Translations under genes and position numbers: made by a program
The notes under the pieces: model-generated
Seen by the model: the letters and a program-made list of their open reading frames with translations, nothing else
Told to the model about the DNA's origin: nothing
Database searches by the model: none
NCBI GenBank assembly: GCA_964576255.1
Contig: CAZNUK010000003.1
Location: forward strand, 1 to 64,000
Direction: 5' to 3'
Length of the DNA: 64,000 nucleotides
DNA from: Eshraghiella sp964576255
Lineage (GTDB): Bacteria; Bacillota; Clostridia; Lachnospirales; Lachnospiraceae
In this document: positions 1-8,758 of the stretch, one piece after another
Position numbering within the stretch: position 1 is the first letter of the stretch
Layout: every line of letters begins with the position of its first letter

Positions 1-534
1 CTGAATCTCAGCAGGTGGAATAATATTCTTAAGCTCTACTCGGTTAACCTTAATTCCCCAAGGGTCAGTTGCCACATCGAGCTGAACTCTCATCTTAGTA
101 TTAATAATCTCTCTTGAAGTAAGAGTCTGGTCTAACTCAAGTTCACCGATAATATTACGAAGTGTAGTAGCTGTTAAATTCTCAATAGCCATAATTGGAT
201 ATTCAACACCGTAAGCATATAACTTTGGATCAGTAATCTGATAATAAATTACTGTATCAATCTTCATTGTAACGTTATCCTTGGTAATAACCGGCTGTGG
301 TGGGAAATCCACTACCTGCTCCTTAAGACTCATTCTCTTAACAGTCTTATCAATAAAAGGCATCTTAACATGAAGACCAACACCCCATGTAGCCTTATAT
401 CCACCAAGTCTCTCCAAAATAACTGCATGCGCCTGTGGCACAACCTTAATACATGATGCAAAAACAATCAAAACAATAACAACTGTAATAACAATTGCTG
501 TAATCTGTCCAGGTCCCATTGCTGCTAAAATCAT
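1..534 (-). CDS. SPFH/band 7 (stomatin/HflC-like) membrane protein, 3' end outside window
   Basis: Membrane-scaffold protein of the SPFH family. About 178 residues are visible; the C-terminus runs off the left edge. The start ATG at 534 follows an AGGAGGA site. One N-terminal membrane helix (about residues 8-27, rich in V, I and L) leads into a band 7 domain with the typical features ILERLGGYKATWGVG, PPQPVITKDNVTM, and a run around EYPIMAIENLTATTLRNIIG. Its gene lies 25 bases downstream of an NfeD gene in the same direction, the usual SPFH-NfeD pairing linked to membrane microdomain organisation and stress. Family is clear; the exact cellular role is not deducible here. Confidence 0.92.
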   Translation of the reverse strand, partial: MILAAMGPGQITAIVITVVIVLIVFASCIKVVPQAHAVILERLGGYKATWGVGLHVKMPFIDKTVKRMSLKEQVVDFPPQPVITKDNVTMKIDTVIYYQITDPKLYAYGVEYPIMAIENLTATTLRNIIGELELDQTLTSREIINTKMRVQLDVATDPWGIKVNRVELKNIIPPAEIQ

Positions 535-559
535 ATTCAATCCTCCTAATTAACACATA

Positions 560-997
560 CTATTCTGTAATTTCTTTAACAATAAGCTTAACTCCTGAAA
601 TCTCAAGAATCTCCACCATTGCATCCTCCGGAATAACCTTATCCGAATCAGATCTTGCGGTCCATTCCTTACCGTCCACCACAACGTAGCCAACGCCCTT
701 CATATTATCAATTTCCACAAGCACCTTGGCTCTCTTACCAATAAGCTCGTCAATATTAGTCTTGGCTTTGCCTACCTTAAGAACCTTCTCTACTAATGGT
801 CGTGTAAATATCAGTAACAAAACCGACATTACAACAAATGCAACTATCTGTACCCACAACGGCAAATCAAACAGTGTAAGAATAAAAGCCGTCAAAGAAC
901 CTGCTGCAAACCAAATAGATGTAAGACTCGTAGTACATATTTCAAAAACAAGAAGCACCACAGTAAGTCCCAGCCATACCCAAGTCATCGGATTCAT
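560..997 (-). CDS. nfeD: NfeD-like membrane protein
   Basis: 145-residue NfeD-family protein, partner of the adjacent SPFH protein. Three hydrophobic segments fill roughly residues 5-70, followed by a small beta-rich OB-fold domain (about 85-145) with the family pattern LIGKRAKVLVEIDNM, GYVVVDGKEWTARS and VEILEISGVKLIVKE. GGGAGG lies 7 bases before the ATG. It is first in a two-gene unit with the SPFH gene. This is the short, protease-less NfeD form; no ClpP-like serine protease domain is present. Confidence 0.93.
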   Translation of the reverse strand: MNPMTWVWLGLTVVLLVFEICTTSLTSIWFAAGSLTAFILTLFDLPLWVQIVAFVVMSVLLLIFTRPLVEKVLKVGKAKTNIDELIGKRAKVLVEIDNMKGVGYVVVDGKEWTARSDSDKVIPEDAMVEILEISGVKLIVKEITE

Positions 998-1079
998 AGT
1001 AAGTCCTCCCTTCCGCCTAGTTAACCTAGCAATATATGCAACATTTTACAACTTATATTAGTTTTTTGCAACTAAATCA

Positions 1080-1101
1080 TCTTAAAGAAATCTTAAGAAT
1101 T
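1080..1101 (+). promoter_or_regulatory. 11-bp direct repeat upstream of the two-component operon
   Basis: TCTTAAAGAAA at 1080 is followed immediately by TCTTAAGAATT at 1091, an 11-base spaced direct repeat. OmpR/PhoB-family regulators bind such helically phased repeats. A TATAAT box lies at 1131-1136, and the response regulator starts at 1183. Autoregulation is an inference. Confidence 0.4.
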
Positions 1102-1182
1102 TAACGCTTTATTTTTAAACTCCCAACTTTTATAATTTAATTACAGACTTGTGACAAGCTTAGCATTAAGGAGCAACTACAT

Positions 1183-1887
1183 ATGAAGAACATTTTAATA
1201 TGCGACGATGAAAAGGACATTGTTAATGCCCTCAAAATCTACCTGGACAACAAGGATTACACCTTATTTACTGCTCGAAACGGTAAAGAAGCCTTAGAAA
1301 TGGCCCGCACCAAGGATATCCACCTTATTTTAATGGATATAATGATGCCGGTAATGGACGGACTTACCGCAATGAGGGAAATCCGTAGTTTCAGTAATAT
1401 CCCCATCATTCTGCTTACGGCCAAAAGTGAAGACGGCGATAAAATACTGGGACTTGACATGGGAGCCGATGATTACATTACCAAACCTTTTAATCCTAAG
1501 GAGGTAACTGCAAGAGTAGCCTCCTCCCTTCGCCGGTATTTTCATCTGGGAACAATTTCGGACTTCCAGAATTTCTACCGGGTTGCAGGTTTAGAAATGG
1601 ACGATATGCAGAAAAATGTCACTCTTGACGGAGAAAACCTTACCCTTACCCCAAAAGAATATGACATTCTTAAGCTTCTTATGCGTAATCCCGGCCAGAC
1701 ATTTTCGCCGGCGGACATTTACACACATGTATGGAACGATAGACCGGTTAACTGTGACAGTATCGTTGCCGTACATATTAGACACTTGAGGGAAAAGATA
1801 GAAATAGACCCTGCCAACCCCCGTACTCTCAAAGTAGTATGGGGGCAGGGTTATAGACTGGAGGATTTGAAAAATGGCAAAAATTAG
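1183..1887 (+). CDS. OmpR-family response regulator (VanR-like)
   Basis: 234-residue DNA-binding response regulator. The receiver domain (about 1-120) has the acidic pair DD at 8-9, phosphoacceptor D52 in LILMDIMMP, the switch threonine in LLTAK and the conserved lysine in DYITKPF. A C-terminal winged helix (about 135-230) carries LTPKEYDILKLLMRNPGQ and VAVHIRHLREKIE. AAGGAG precedes the ATG. Its end overlaps the histidine kinase start by 14 bases, so the two form a coupled pair. Target genes are unknown; VanR/PhoP-like subgroup assignment is by similarity only. Confidence 0.96.
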   Translation: MKNILICDDEKDIVNALKIYLDNKDYTLFTARNGKEALEMARTKDIHLILMDIMMPVMDGLTAMREIRSFSNIPIILLTAKSEDGDKILGLDMGADDYITKPFNPKEVTARVASSLRRYFHLGTISDFQNFYRVAGLEMDDMQKNVTLDGENLTLTPKEYDILKLLMRNPGQTFSPADIYTHVWNDRPVNCDSIVAVHIRHLREKIEIDPANPRTLKVVWGQGYRLEDLKNGKN

Positions 1888-3664
1888 AGCATTTTTTGTG
1901 TTAACAATAATAAGCAGTTTCTTTTTGGTTGCTTCATGCAGCGGATTATTTATGTGCATATCAACCAAAGCCTATGAAATCGATACCGTTCAGGATTATG
2001 CCAAAAAACATTACAAAGAGGATATGAAATATGTTGCAGACAAATGTGCAGAGTTACTGCACAACCGCACCTTCAGCGACGGAATGAACAGAATAAGTGA
2101 ATACTATGACGGTACAATGTTCAACGTTTTTTTGAATACAAATACATATAGAGGCTCAACTGATAATTATGACCCAAACACAGCCGAACTCTATTCTTAC
2201 TATTATTCCAAAACTTACACCACCAGCGGTATTATATACAAATTAGACTTTGACGGTGAAGCGTCTGTTGTAATTGGCGTGTCAATTTCGCCTACATTCG
2301 ATGCAAATAACACATATATAATGCTGTGGAACCACAGGTATTTATATATTATTGCCGCAATAATAAGTGGCACTGTATTTTTAAGTTCTGTGGCATTAAT
2401 CGGTTATTTTAGCAGCAAAGGACATCCTTTAAAAAGTCCTTTTTGGATTGATAAAATGGCTTTTTACCTGTACCTTCTTTTTGGACTGGCTCATATTGCA
2501 ATTATAGTCATAATACTTTATGTAATATACCGTTCAACCCATACTCCATCCTATATTATACATCCGGAATTATTGGCGCCTGCAATTATATTGGCTGTTT
2601 TTATTAGTTGCTTTGCCAGTGGAATTGCCAGAAGAGTTGTGGCTAAGAGAGTGCATACTGAGCTGTTTGTATACAAAATAGGTGCCAGATTCGGAATAAT
2701 ACCACAGGGAATTTTGCTTTGTGCCTATATGACTATAATAATTGTTGCCGGTGCTCTATTATCACATTTTATGTGGCCTTTTGCATGGATTTTTTCACTG
2801 ATAGCATTATCTGCTTTTTGGATTTTCCATATCATTCATATACACCGGCTGGACAAAGCAATTACTGATTATTGTTATGGGGATTGGAGTGTAAGCACCA
2901 ATCGCAGCCCACTGTTACTTGGCAATATGAATAATAATCTCTACAAATTAAGCGCCTCTATGCAGGCAACCGTGGAGAAAAGTGTTCGTGATGAACGAAC
3001 CAAAACAGAGTTAATTACCAACGTATCCCACGATATTAAGACACCTCTCACATCAATAATTAATTATACAGATTTGTTAAAGAGGGAGGATTTGTCCGAG
3101 GAATCCCGTAAGGAATATCTGGATGTACTTTCCAAGAACTCTGCACGAATGAAAAAACTGATTGAAGATTTGATTGAAGCATCCAAAGCAGCGACAGGTA
3201 ATATAGAGCTTCATCCGGTTGTGTGCAATATCGACACACTTTTGTCTCAGGCAGTTGTGGAACACGAGCCTGACGGAGCACTTAGAAATTTAAAATACGT
3301 CCTAATCAAAGAAAAAGAACCAATGTTTATTACCATTGACGGCGAGAAGCTTTACAGAGTATTTGATAACCTTTTATCCAATGCCAATAAATACTCGCTG
3401 TCGGGTTCCCGCATATATGTGGAGCTTTACACCGATTTGGAAGCACATATTAGATTTAAAAATATTTCCGAGGAACAAATCACCATCTCTCCTGAGGAAT
3501 TAACCGAACGATTTGTAAAGGGCGATATGTCCAGACATTCCGAGGGAAGCGGACTTGGACTTGCCATTTGTAAGAACCTTGTGGAGCTTATGGGTGGCAG
3601 ATTAGATATTGATATTGACGGTGACCAGTTTATGGTAACCTTAAGCTTTCCATTGCAAGACTAA
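1874..3664 (+). CDS. membrane sensor histidine kinase (VanS-like)
   Basis: 596-residue sensor kinase paired with the preceding regulator. An N-terminal helix (about 8-30) is followed by an external region of about 120 residues, then about five more membrane helices (roughly 155-325), more than a simple two-helix sensor. The H box has phosphoaccepting H386 in NVSHDIKTPLTSI, the N box is FDNLLSNANKYS, and the G box is SEGSGLGLAICKNLVELMGG. The kinase region is complete. The ligand is unknown; the multi-helix sensor could read a membrane or antibiotic signal, which is inference. Confidence 0.95.
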   Translation: MAKIRAFFVLTIISSFFLVASCSGLFMCISTKAYEIDTVQDYAKKHYKEDMKYVADKCAELLHNRTFSDGMNRISEYYDGTMFNVFLNTNTYRGSTDNYDPNTAELYSYYYSKTYTTSGIIYKLDFDGEASVVIGVSISPTFDANNTYIMLWNHRYLYIIAAIISGTVFLSSVALIGYFSSKGHPLKSPFWIDKMAFYLYLLFGLAHIAIIVIILYVIYRSTHTPSYIIHPELLAPAIILAVFISCFASGIARRVVAKRVHTELFVYKIGARFGIIPQGILLCAYMTIIIVAGALLSHFMWPFAWIFSLIALSAFWIFHIIHIHRLDKAITDYCYGDWSVSTNRSPLLLGNMNNNLYKLSASMQATVEKSVRDERTKTELITNVSHDIKTPLTSIINYTDLLKREDLSEESRKEYLDVLSKNSARMKKLIEDLIEASKAATGNIELHPVVCNIDTLLSQAVVEHEPDGALRNLKYVLIKEKEPMFITIDGEKLYRVFDNLLSNANKYSLSGSRIYVELYTDLEAHIRFKNISEEQITISPEELTERFVKGDMSRHSEGSGLGLAICKNLVELMGGRLDIDIDGDQFMVTLSFPLQD

Positions 3665-3695
3665 CACATGATTTTTCCTTTTCTAAAAATACAAG

Positions 3696-3724
3696 GAGCG
3701 TTGCATTTTACCTGTGCAACGCTC
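3696..3724 (+). terminator. terminator-like hairpin between convergent genes
   Basis: Perfect 10-bp arms GAGCGTTGCA / TGCAACGCTC with a 9-base loop lie 31 bases after the kinase stop and before the convergent DUF3592 gene. A short T tract follows. Confidence 0.7.
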
Positions 3725-3737
3725 TTAGTATGTAAAA

Positions 3738-4640
3738 TTATAAAACTCCGGATACAAAAAGTACAAAAGGTATTGTCGCTATACCAAACAATATGAACAC
3801 AATTCCCATTCCTGTAAGATTTTTCTTATCTTCAATACAATAAGCTTCTCCAGTCTTGTGATTTACTACAATAGATACTTTTTTACCAAGCTCAGTATAT
3901 TCACCTGTGGTAGAAGACCCACTGGACCTAATTCTGCTTTTTCTTCCACCATATTCGTATTCATATATTGCAGCATACGAAACGCTGCTTCTATGGCGTC
4001 TTCCGTTTCTGTTAGATGTACCGCTTTTGACAAAATCCACTATTTCGCCTTCCACAATATCACAATGTTGCATATTCTTTTTGTTGGTAGCAGGTAAAAT
4101 AATACTGGCATATAATCCTACCATAAAAAAAGTCATTCCTATAAGCATTCCAATTATTGGTTTAAAAGAAATTGGAATATCGCCAAAAAAGCTACCAATT
4201 GTAGCTCCAATTGATATTAACATCCATACAATTCCAATGGTTATGAACACTTTTCCTAATGAACCATTGTTTTTTTTCACCTCAGATGCTATATCAAGGT
4301 CATCTGTTTTGTGATTATATAATACTTCAACAGTTGCACCAACATCCATTGGATTCTGTCTTTTAATGGTAATTCTCTTTGGTCCGTATTTCGAAAAAAA
4401 TTTAAATGTTATATGAAAACATTGCGGCTGATTAGCATAATCTATATCTATGTACTTCCCTTTTTCACAGCTTACAACTGTGGCTTTTATTGGTTTCTTG
4501 TTCTTTACATTCTTATATCTTAAATAAAGGACAATTCCTATTATTAATATAATGACTCCAATCAGTGTCATAAAGCATCCAGGTAATAATCTCCAAAACA
4601 ATTCATAAAAACTCATTTCAATTTTCGCTAAAATATACAT
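3738..4640 (-). CDS. DUF3592-type membrane protein, copy 2
   Basis: 300-residue membrane protein of unknown function. It shows an N-terminal helix (about 12-38), a soluble segment with the pattern IKATVVSCEKG and VGATVEVLYNHKTDD, two further helices (about 130-180), a second soluble module with VSYAAIYEYEYGGRKSR and GKKVSIVVNHKTGEAYCIED, and a terminal helix. The paired Y-x-Y...G...vG..v.v.y..k pattern is that of DUF3592 beta-barrel-like modules, present twice. GAGGAG lies 9 bases before the ATG. It follows its paralogue by 4 bases. No enzymatic motif is visible. Confidence 0.8.
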   Translation of the reverse strand: MYILAKIEMSFYELFWRLLPGCFMTLIGVIILIIGIVLYLRYKNVKNKKPIKATVVSCEKGKYIDIDYANQPQCFHITFKFFSKYGPKRITIKRQNPMDVGATVEVLYNHKTDDLDIASEVKKNNGSLGKVFITIGIVWMLISIGATIGSFFGDIPISFKPIIGMLIGMTFFMVGLYASIILPATNKKNMQHCDIVEGEIVDFVKSGTSNRNGRRHRSSVSYAAIYEYEYGGRKSRIRSSGSSTTGEYTELGKKVSIVVNHKTGEAYCIEDKKNLTGMGIVFILFGIATIPFVLFVSGVL

Positions 4641-4644
4641 ATAT

Positions 4645-5508
4645 TTATACTCCTCTCGCTAAATCATTCATTAAACCACTTACTATACCTATCAAAATCA
4701 GCAATCCGAATATCATAACAAATATACCCATTTTGGATGTTTCCCTGCTTTCCTCTAAGCAATATACTTTATTATTATTTCTGTTAATTACTATGGTAAC
4801 CTCTTTTCCATTCTGCCTGTATTTCGAGCTGGTTCCACCTAATGTTGACTTATATTTCTTAATCTTACCATTATATCTGTACTCATATATAGGGGCATAT
4901 GAACTTTTTCCATGACGACTTGATATTTTGACATAGTCAACTTGTACACCACGCACCAGATCACAGCTTTTCTCTTCATCTCTTAGCTTCATAGGCCTAA
5001 AAGTACACAACCATAATCCAAAATATGCAACAACAAGGCACACCGCAATTCCCACTGCATAACCAAATATCATTCCATTAAATCCAAAACCTTGGATTAA
5101 TGCTATTATTAAGCCCACCACAATAGCCACGCAGCCAATAATAGTAAACACCTTTGGATGAGAATCTTTTTCTTTCTGACGAAGCTTGGCAATACACACT
5201 TCATCATCATTCTCATCGTAATACACATCAATCATTGTACCAATTGGAAGCTCCTGGCCTTTTTTAATTATTTTGTACACAACGCCTTTTAATGTAGGAA
5301 TCGCAAGTGTTACATCATAACATTGCATCATCATTCCTCCAATAAGACTCTCACCAATCGTACAATCTGAAACTGTAGCTCTAATAACCCTATTCAATGC
5401 TTTATTTACATTAATAGCACAAATCACTCCTATAGCCACTAAAATAATGCCACATAGAACAATTGCAAAACCAATCCAATACGTTGTTACAAATTCAAAA
5501 AAATTCAT
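4645..5508 (-). CDS. DUF3592-type membrane protein, copy 1
   Basis: 287-residue paralogue of the downstream gene with the same plan: helix, short module (RATVSDCTIGES, GTMIDVYYDENDDEVCIAK), two helices, second module (YAPIYEYRYNGKIKKYKS, GKEVTIVINRNNNKVYCLEE) and a final helix. An upstream ATG at 5526 exists, but GGAAGG sits just before the internal ATG at 5508, which is preferred. The two copies form one transcription unit. Probably a tandem duplication; role unknown. Confidence 0.8.
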   Translation of the reverse strand: MNFFEFVTTYWIGFAIVLCGIILVAIGVICAINVNKALNRVIRATVSDCTIGESLIGGMMMQCYDVTLAIPTLKGVVYKIIKKGQELPIGTMIDVYYDENDDEVCIAKLRQKEKDSHPKVFTIIGCVAIVVGLIIALIQGFGFNGMIFGYAVGIAVCLVVAYFGLWLCTFRPMKLRDEEKSCDLVRGVQVDYVKISSRHGKSSYAPIYEYRYNGKIKKYKSTLGGTSSKYRQNGKEVTIVINRNNNKVYCLEESRETSKMGIFVMIFGLLILIGIVSGLMNDLARGV

Positions 5509-5593
5509 TAACCTCATTCCTTCCATCTTGTGTAAGTTTAATTATTATATAACGCACTTCCGTAATTGTCAATAAATATATCCTTACAAAAAA

Positions 5594-5623
5594 ACTTGCG
5601 GACAATCTAAATTATCCGCAAGT
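5594..5623 (-). terminator. Rho-independent terminator of the SleB-type gene
   Basis: 9-bp arms ACTTGCGGA / TCCGCAAGT separated by 12 bases, flanked by A runs on one side and T runs on the other, immediately after the stop of the hydrolase gene. The symmetry would allow use in both directions. Confidence 0.85.
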
Positions 5624-5628
5624 CTTTT

Positions 5629-6861
5629 TTAATAAGTGTAAAAACAATGATTATTAATAATTGTATAGCTTGTATATTTAGCATAATTTGCTTTCTTAAC
5701 ATTGTTAAAGAAATTAAGGTCGCCAATGTTGTTAACGCCTGATAATGCCGCCACAGCCGCATCATAACAGCCTCTTGAATTAAGCTCTGCATCACTAAGA
5801 TTTAGTACGCTCTGGAAACGCTCCGAAACGGCTCCGTTAGTAATTACTCCAGAAAACTGACCCGGTGCATATATTACATCTGCGATGGTATTCTGCTTAA
5901 ATCTCGACTGTAAAACTCTGTTAAGAATTACGTTGGCAACTGCCAGCTGTCCCTCTGCCGGCTCCCAGCCCGCTTCCCAGTATACTATCGCCGCAAGAAG
6001 ATGTATTTCCTCCGCAGTCGCTGCATAAGGAGTTCTGTTAGTCGTTGCAACATCTGTATATTTTTCTTTGGCTGCTGCCGCTGCCTCTTCCGCTCTTCTT
6101 CGTGCCTCTTCAGCCGCCTGTGCAGCTTTGATTTCATTCTCTTCTTCAATAGTAATGGCTGTACCCAAACCATAAGATACATCCACTCCGGATTTTAAAA
6201 CATATCCAAAGGTTGTATCTGTGGTAATCATTATAAAATCACCATTCGCCTCTACAGTAGTAACCTCTTCGCCTTTGTTAAGAGTATCAATTCTTGTAGA
6301 GCCAAGAGAAGCATCTTCATAGACAATGAGACTTTCTGCTGATACAACCGAACTTTCCGTTCCAATTATCTCCGCAATAATCTCTGCTTCTTCTCCAAAT
6401 AATACTGCTGTATTACGAACATATCCTACTACGTCTCCTGAGGAGATTTTGGTCCAATCCCCACTTCTTTCAAGAATGTCGGCTTCTGTTCCAGAATACA
6501 TAACGCCCACAACATTAGAAGTTAAATCAGCCTGTTCATATATACATAATCTGTCCACTGTATACGAAACGATTTTATCTGCATATACACAGCTATTCTG
6601 AGCTTCTGTAAACTCATCCATAACTTCTGTTGAAGTTAATGGACTTCTATATACCACATTAAGTTCTGCTGAAACAATCTCTTCCTTCATAACGATTTCA
6701 GAATCGGTTTCAGGAATATTTTCAGGGGTAGCAGCATTTGCTATTACGTCTGTTATCGGATTGTCTGTTATTAGTTCCGGCTTGCCTACACATATAACCT
6801 GTACAAGCAACACTAATAGAAGTACCGCTGCCATTGCTATATTTCTGCTTCTGGTTCTCAT
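5629..6861 (-). CDS. exported SleB/CwlJ-type cell wall hydrolase with SH3 repeats
   Basis: About 410 residues. A signal/anchor helix (about 8-25) is followed by two bacterial SH3-like modules (near NVVGMYSGTEADILERSGDWTK without its gap, and STRIDTLNKGEEVTTVEANG), an Ala/Glu-rich coiled linker (AAQAAEEARRRAEEAAAAAK) and a C-terminal Hydrolase_2 domain. The last carries LLAAIVYWEAGWEPAEGQLA, VANVILNRV, FSGV and a terminal NNHCFYTY. GGAGAAGC precedes the ATG at 6861; an in-frame TTG at 6873 is less likely. SleB-family proteins are spore-cortex or cell wall lytic transglycosylases. The SH3 modules argue for peptidoglycan binding in vegetative or spore wall. Confidence 0.88.
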   Translation of the reverse strand: MRTRSRNIAMAAVLLLVLLVQVICVGKPELITDNPITDVIANAATPENIPETDSEIVMKEEIVSAELNVVYRSPLTSTEVMDEFTEAQNSCVYADKIVSYTVDRLCIYEQADLTSNVVGVMYSGTEADILERSGDWTKISSGDVVGYVRNTAVLFGEEAEIIAEIIGTESSVVSAESLIVYEDASLGSTRIDTLNKGEEVTTVEANGDFIMITTDTTFGYVLKSGVDVSYGLGTAITIEEENEIKAAQAAEEARRRAEEAAAAAKEKYTDVATTNRTPYAATAEEIHLLAAIVYWEAGWEPAEGQLAVANVILNRVLQSRFKQNTIADVIYAPGQFSGVITNGAVSERFQSVLNLSDAELNSRGCYDAAVAALSGVNNIGDLNFFNNVKKANYAKYTSYTIINNHCFYTY

Positions 6862-6885
6862 AAGCTTCTCCAATCTTCAAAAACA

Positions 6886-6921
6886 AAATTGTTACGAAAT
6901 TATTAAATTTCGTAACAATTT
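6886..6921 (-). terminator. AT-rich inverted repeat between trmH-like and sleB-like genes
   Basis: 15-bp perfect arms (AAATTGTTACGAAAT and its complement) around a 6-base loop. It sits after the stop of the methyltransferase and just upstream of the hydrolase start. It may terminate the former or act as an operator for the latter; the low GC of the stem makes both possible. Confidence 0.55.
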
Positions 6922-6942
6922 TAACAGACTATTCTGTATTTG

Positions 6943-7716
6943 TCAAATCTCTGTTCTTTGCCTATAAGCTTCGTACAAAATTACCGCTGTTGAAACAGCT
7001 GCATTCAGTGATTCTAATTGTCCTTCCATCGGAATTTTTACCAGTACATCCGCCTTGTCTGTAAGTGCCTCTGTGAGACCATTGCCCTCATTACCAATCA
7101 TAAGAGCCATGGGGCGCGCAAGATTTTCTAAATAGTAATTCTTACTTCCATCAAGATGAGCTGCTATAAGGGCTATATTTTGCTTTCTAAGGGCATCTGC
7201 CACCTCAAGAATATCTTCTACATATATAAATGGCATTCTAAAAAGTGCACCCATTGTGGAACGAATGGTTTTAGGGTTATAAATATCAACCGTATCTTTG
7301 GACATTATTATTCCGGTTACTCCGGCGCCTTCTGCAGTTCTCATTATGGTTCCAAGATTCCCTGGGTCCTGAATATTCTCAAGCATCACCACCATCGGCA
7401 TATCCCCGGCTGTAATATTAGTAAGACTATACTCTAACATCCTCACCAAAGCCATAATTCCCTGAGGCGTTTTTGTATCGGACATCTGTGCAAAGACATT
7501 ATCAGATACCATTTCGTAACCCATTCCGTTTAAAACTTCGGGATTACTTTTAAAAAAACTCTCGGACACATATATTTTTTCAATTCTGTCCTTAGGAATC
7601 TCCGTAAACATACGAATTCCTTCAATCACAAAAAGTCCGCGTTTCTTACGTTCCCCGGACTTTTTTAATAAAGTAATTACATTTTTAACCTGAGCATTAG
7701 CTGTACTTGTAATCAA
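6943..7716 (-). CDS. TrmH/SpoU-family RNA 2'-O-ribose methyltransferase
   Basis: 257-residue SPOUT methyltransferase that would use S-adenosylmethionine to methylate a ribose 2'-OH on rRNA or tRNA. The N-terminal substrate-binding region begins ITSTANAQVKNVITLLKKS. The catalytic domain has motif 1 ENIQDPGNLGTIMRTAEGAG, motif 2 LMIGNEGNGL and motif 3 IPMEGQLESLNAAVSTAVIL. The length fits the RlmB/YsgA-like group. It lies 9 bases after pfkA, so probably cotranscribed with dnaE-pfkA. The target nucleotide cannot be told. Confidence 0.93.
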   Translation of the reverse strand: MITSTANAQVKNVITLLKKSGERKKRGLFVIEGIRMFTEIPKDRIEKIYVSESFFKSNPEVLNGMGYEMVSDNVFAQMSDTKTPQGIMALVRMLEYSLTNITAGDMPMVVMLENIQDPGNLGTIMRTAEGAGVTGIIMSKDTVDIYNPKTIRSTMGALFRMPFIYVEDILEVADALRKQNIALIAAHLDGSKNYYLENLARPMALMIGNEGNGLTEALTDKADVLVKIPMEGQLESLNAAVSTAVILYEAYRQRTEI

Positions 7717-7725
7717 CTCTGACTC

Positions 7726-8697
7726 CTATCTGCAAAGAAGCTTGCTTACTTCAAACATCTTCTCATCTACATCCTTATGCATTGCAAGAGCTTCATCAAT
7801 ATCATAGTCTACGAATTCACCATTCTTATAAGCTACAACTCTGTTAGATTTGCCTTCAGCAAGAAGTTCAACTGCCATTGAACCTAACATAGAAGCATAT
7901 ACTCTGTCTTTACATGTTGGGCTTCCACCACGCTGCATATGTCCAAGAATAGTTGCTCTGGTCTCAATGCCTGTAGCAGCTTCAATTCTCTTAGCCATAC
8001 TTGAGGAATGTCCAACACCCTCTGCATTAATAATAATGTGGTGTTTCTTACCCTTCTTCTTATTCTCAATAATGCTGTTAATAATCTTCTCTTCATCAAA
8101 GTCATATTTGCCCGGTAAAAGGATGTCCTCTGCACCGTTAGCAATACCACACCATAGAGCAATATGTCCTGCATTTCTACCCATAACCTCAATGATTGAG
8201 CATCTCTCATGAGATGTAGAAGTATCTCTAATCTTATCAATAGCTGACATAGCTGTATTGATAGCTGTATCAAAACCAATTGTATAATCAGTACATGCAA
8301 TATCCAAATCAATAGTTCCCGGAACACCAATAGTGTTAATTCCAAGAGCTGAAAGCTTCTGAGCACCCTTAAAAGAACCGTCTCCTCCGATTACTACCAT
8401 TCCGTCAATGCCGTGCTTCCTACAAATCTCTGCGCCCTTTTTCTGATATTCAGGGTCTACAAATTCAAGGCATCTTGCTGTATAGAGAATGGTGCCACCT
8501 CTGTCAATTGTATCTGATACACTAGAACCGGTCATGTCCTTAATTTCTTCATTAAGAAGACCGTTATATCCTTTATAAATACCTTTTACCTTGAAGCCTT
8601 TTGATAAAGCCGTACGCACAACTGCACGGATTGCTGCGTTCATTCCCGGAGCATCTCCACCACTTGTAAGTACACCAATAGTCTTAATCTCTGACAT
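7726..8697 (-). CDS. pfkA: ATP-dependent 6-phosphofructokinase
   Basis: 323-residue glycolytic enzyme phosphorylating fructose 6-phosphate to the 1,6-bisphosphate. Motifs present: GGDAPGMNAAIRAVVR at the N-terminus, the nucleotide segment GGTILYTARC, GGDGSFKGA (Gly typical of ATP use), PGTID-LDIACTDYTIGF with catalytic Asp, and MGRNAGHIAL. The residue between the two Asp of the usual TIDND motif is Leu instead of Asn. It lies between dnaE (61 bases upstream) and the TrmH-family gene, an order common in Clostridia. Confidence 0.97.
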   Translation of the reverse strand: MSEIKTIGVLTSGGDAPGMNAAIRAVVRTALSKGFKVKGIYKGYNGLLNEEIKDMTGSSVSDTIDRGGTILYTARCLEFVDPEYQKKGAEICRKHGIDGMVVIGGDGSFKGAQKLSALGINTIGVPGTIDLDIACTDYTIGFDTAINTAMSAIDKIRDTSTSHERCSIIEVMGRNAGHIALWCGIANGAEDILLPGKYDFDEEKIINSIIENKKKGKKHHIIINAEGVGHSSSMAKRIEAATGIETRATILGHMQRGGSPTCKDRVYASMLGSMAVELLAEGKSNRVVAYKNGEFVDYDIDEALAMHKDVDEKMFEVSKLLCR

Positions 8698-8758
8698 ATA
8701 TATTTATACCTCCTATTACTTATAACAAAACTTATCAATAATTTTATGATATCTCAAG

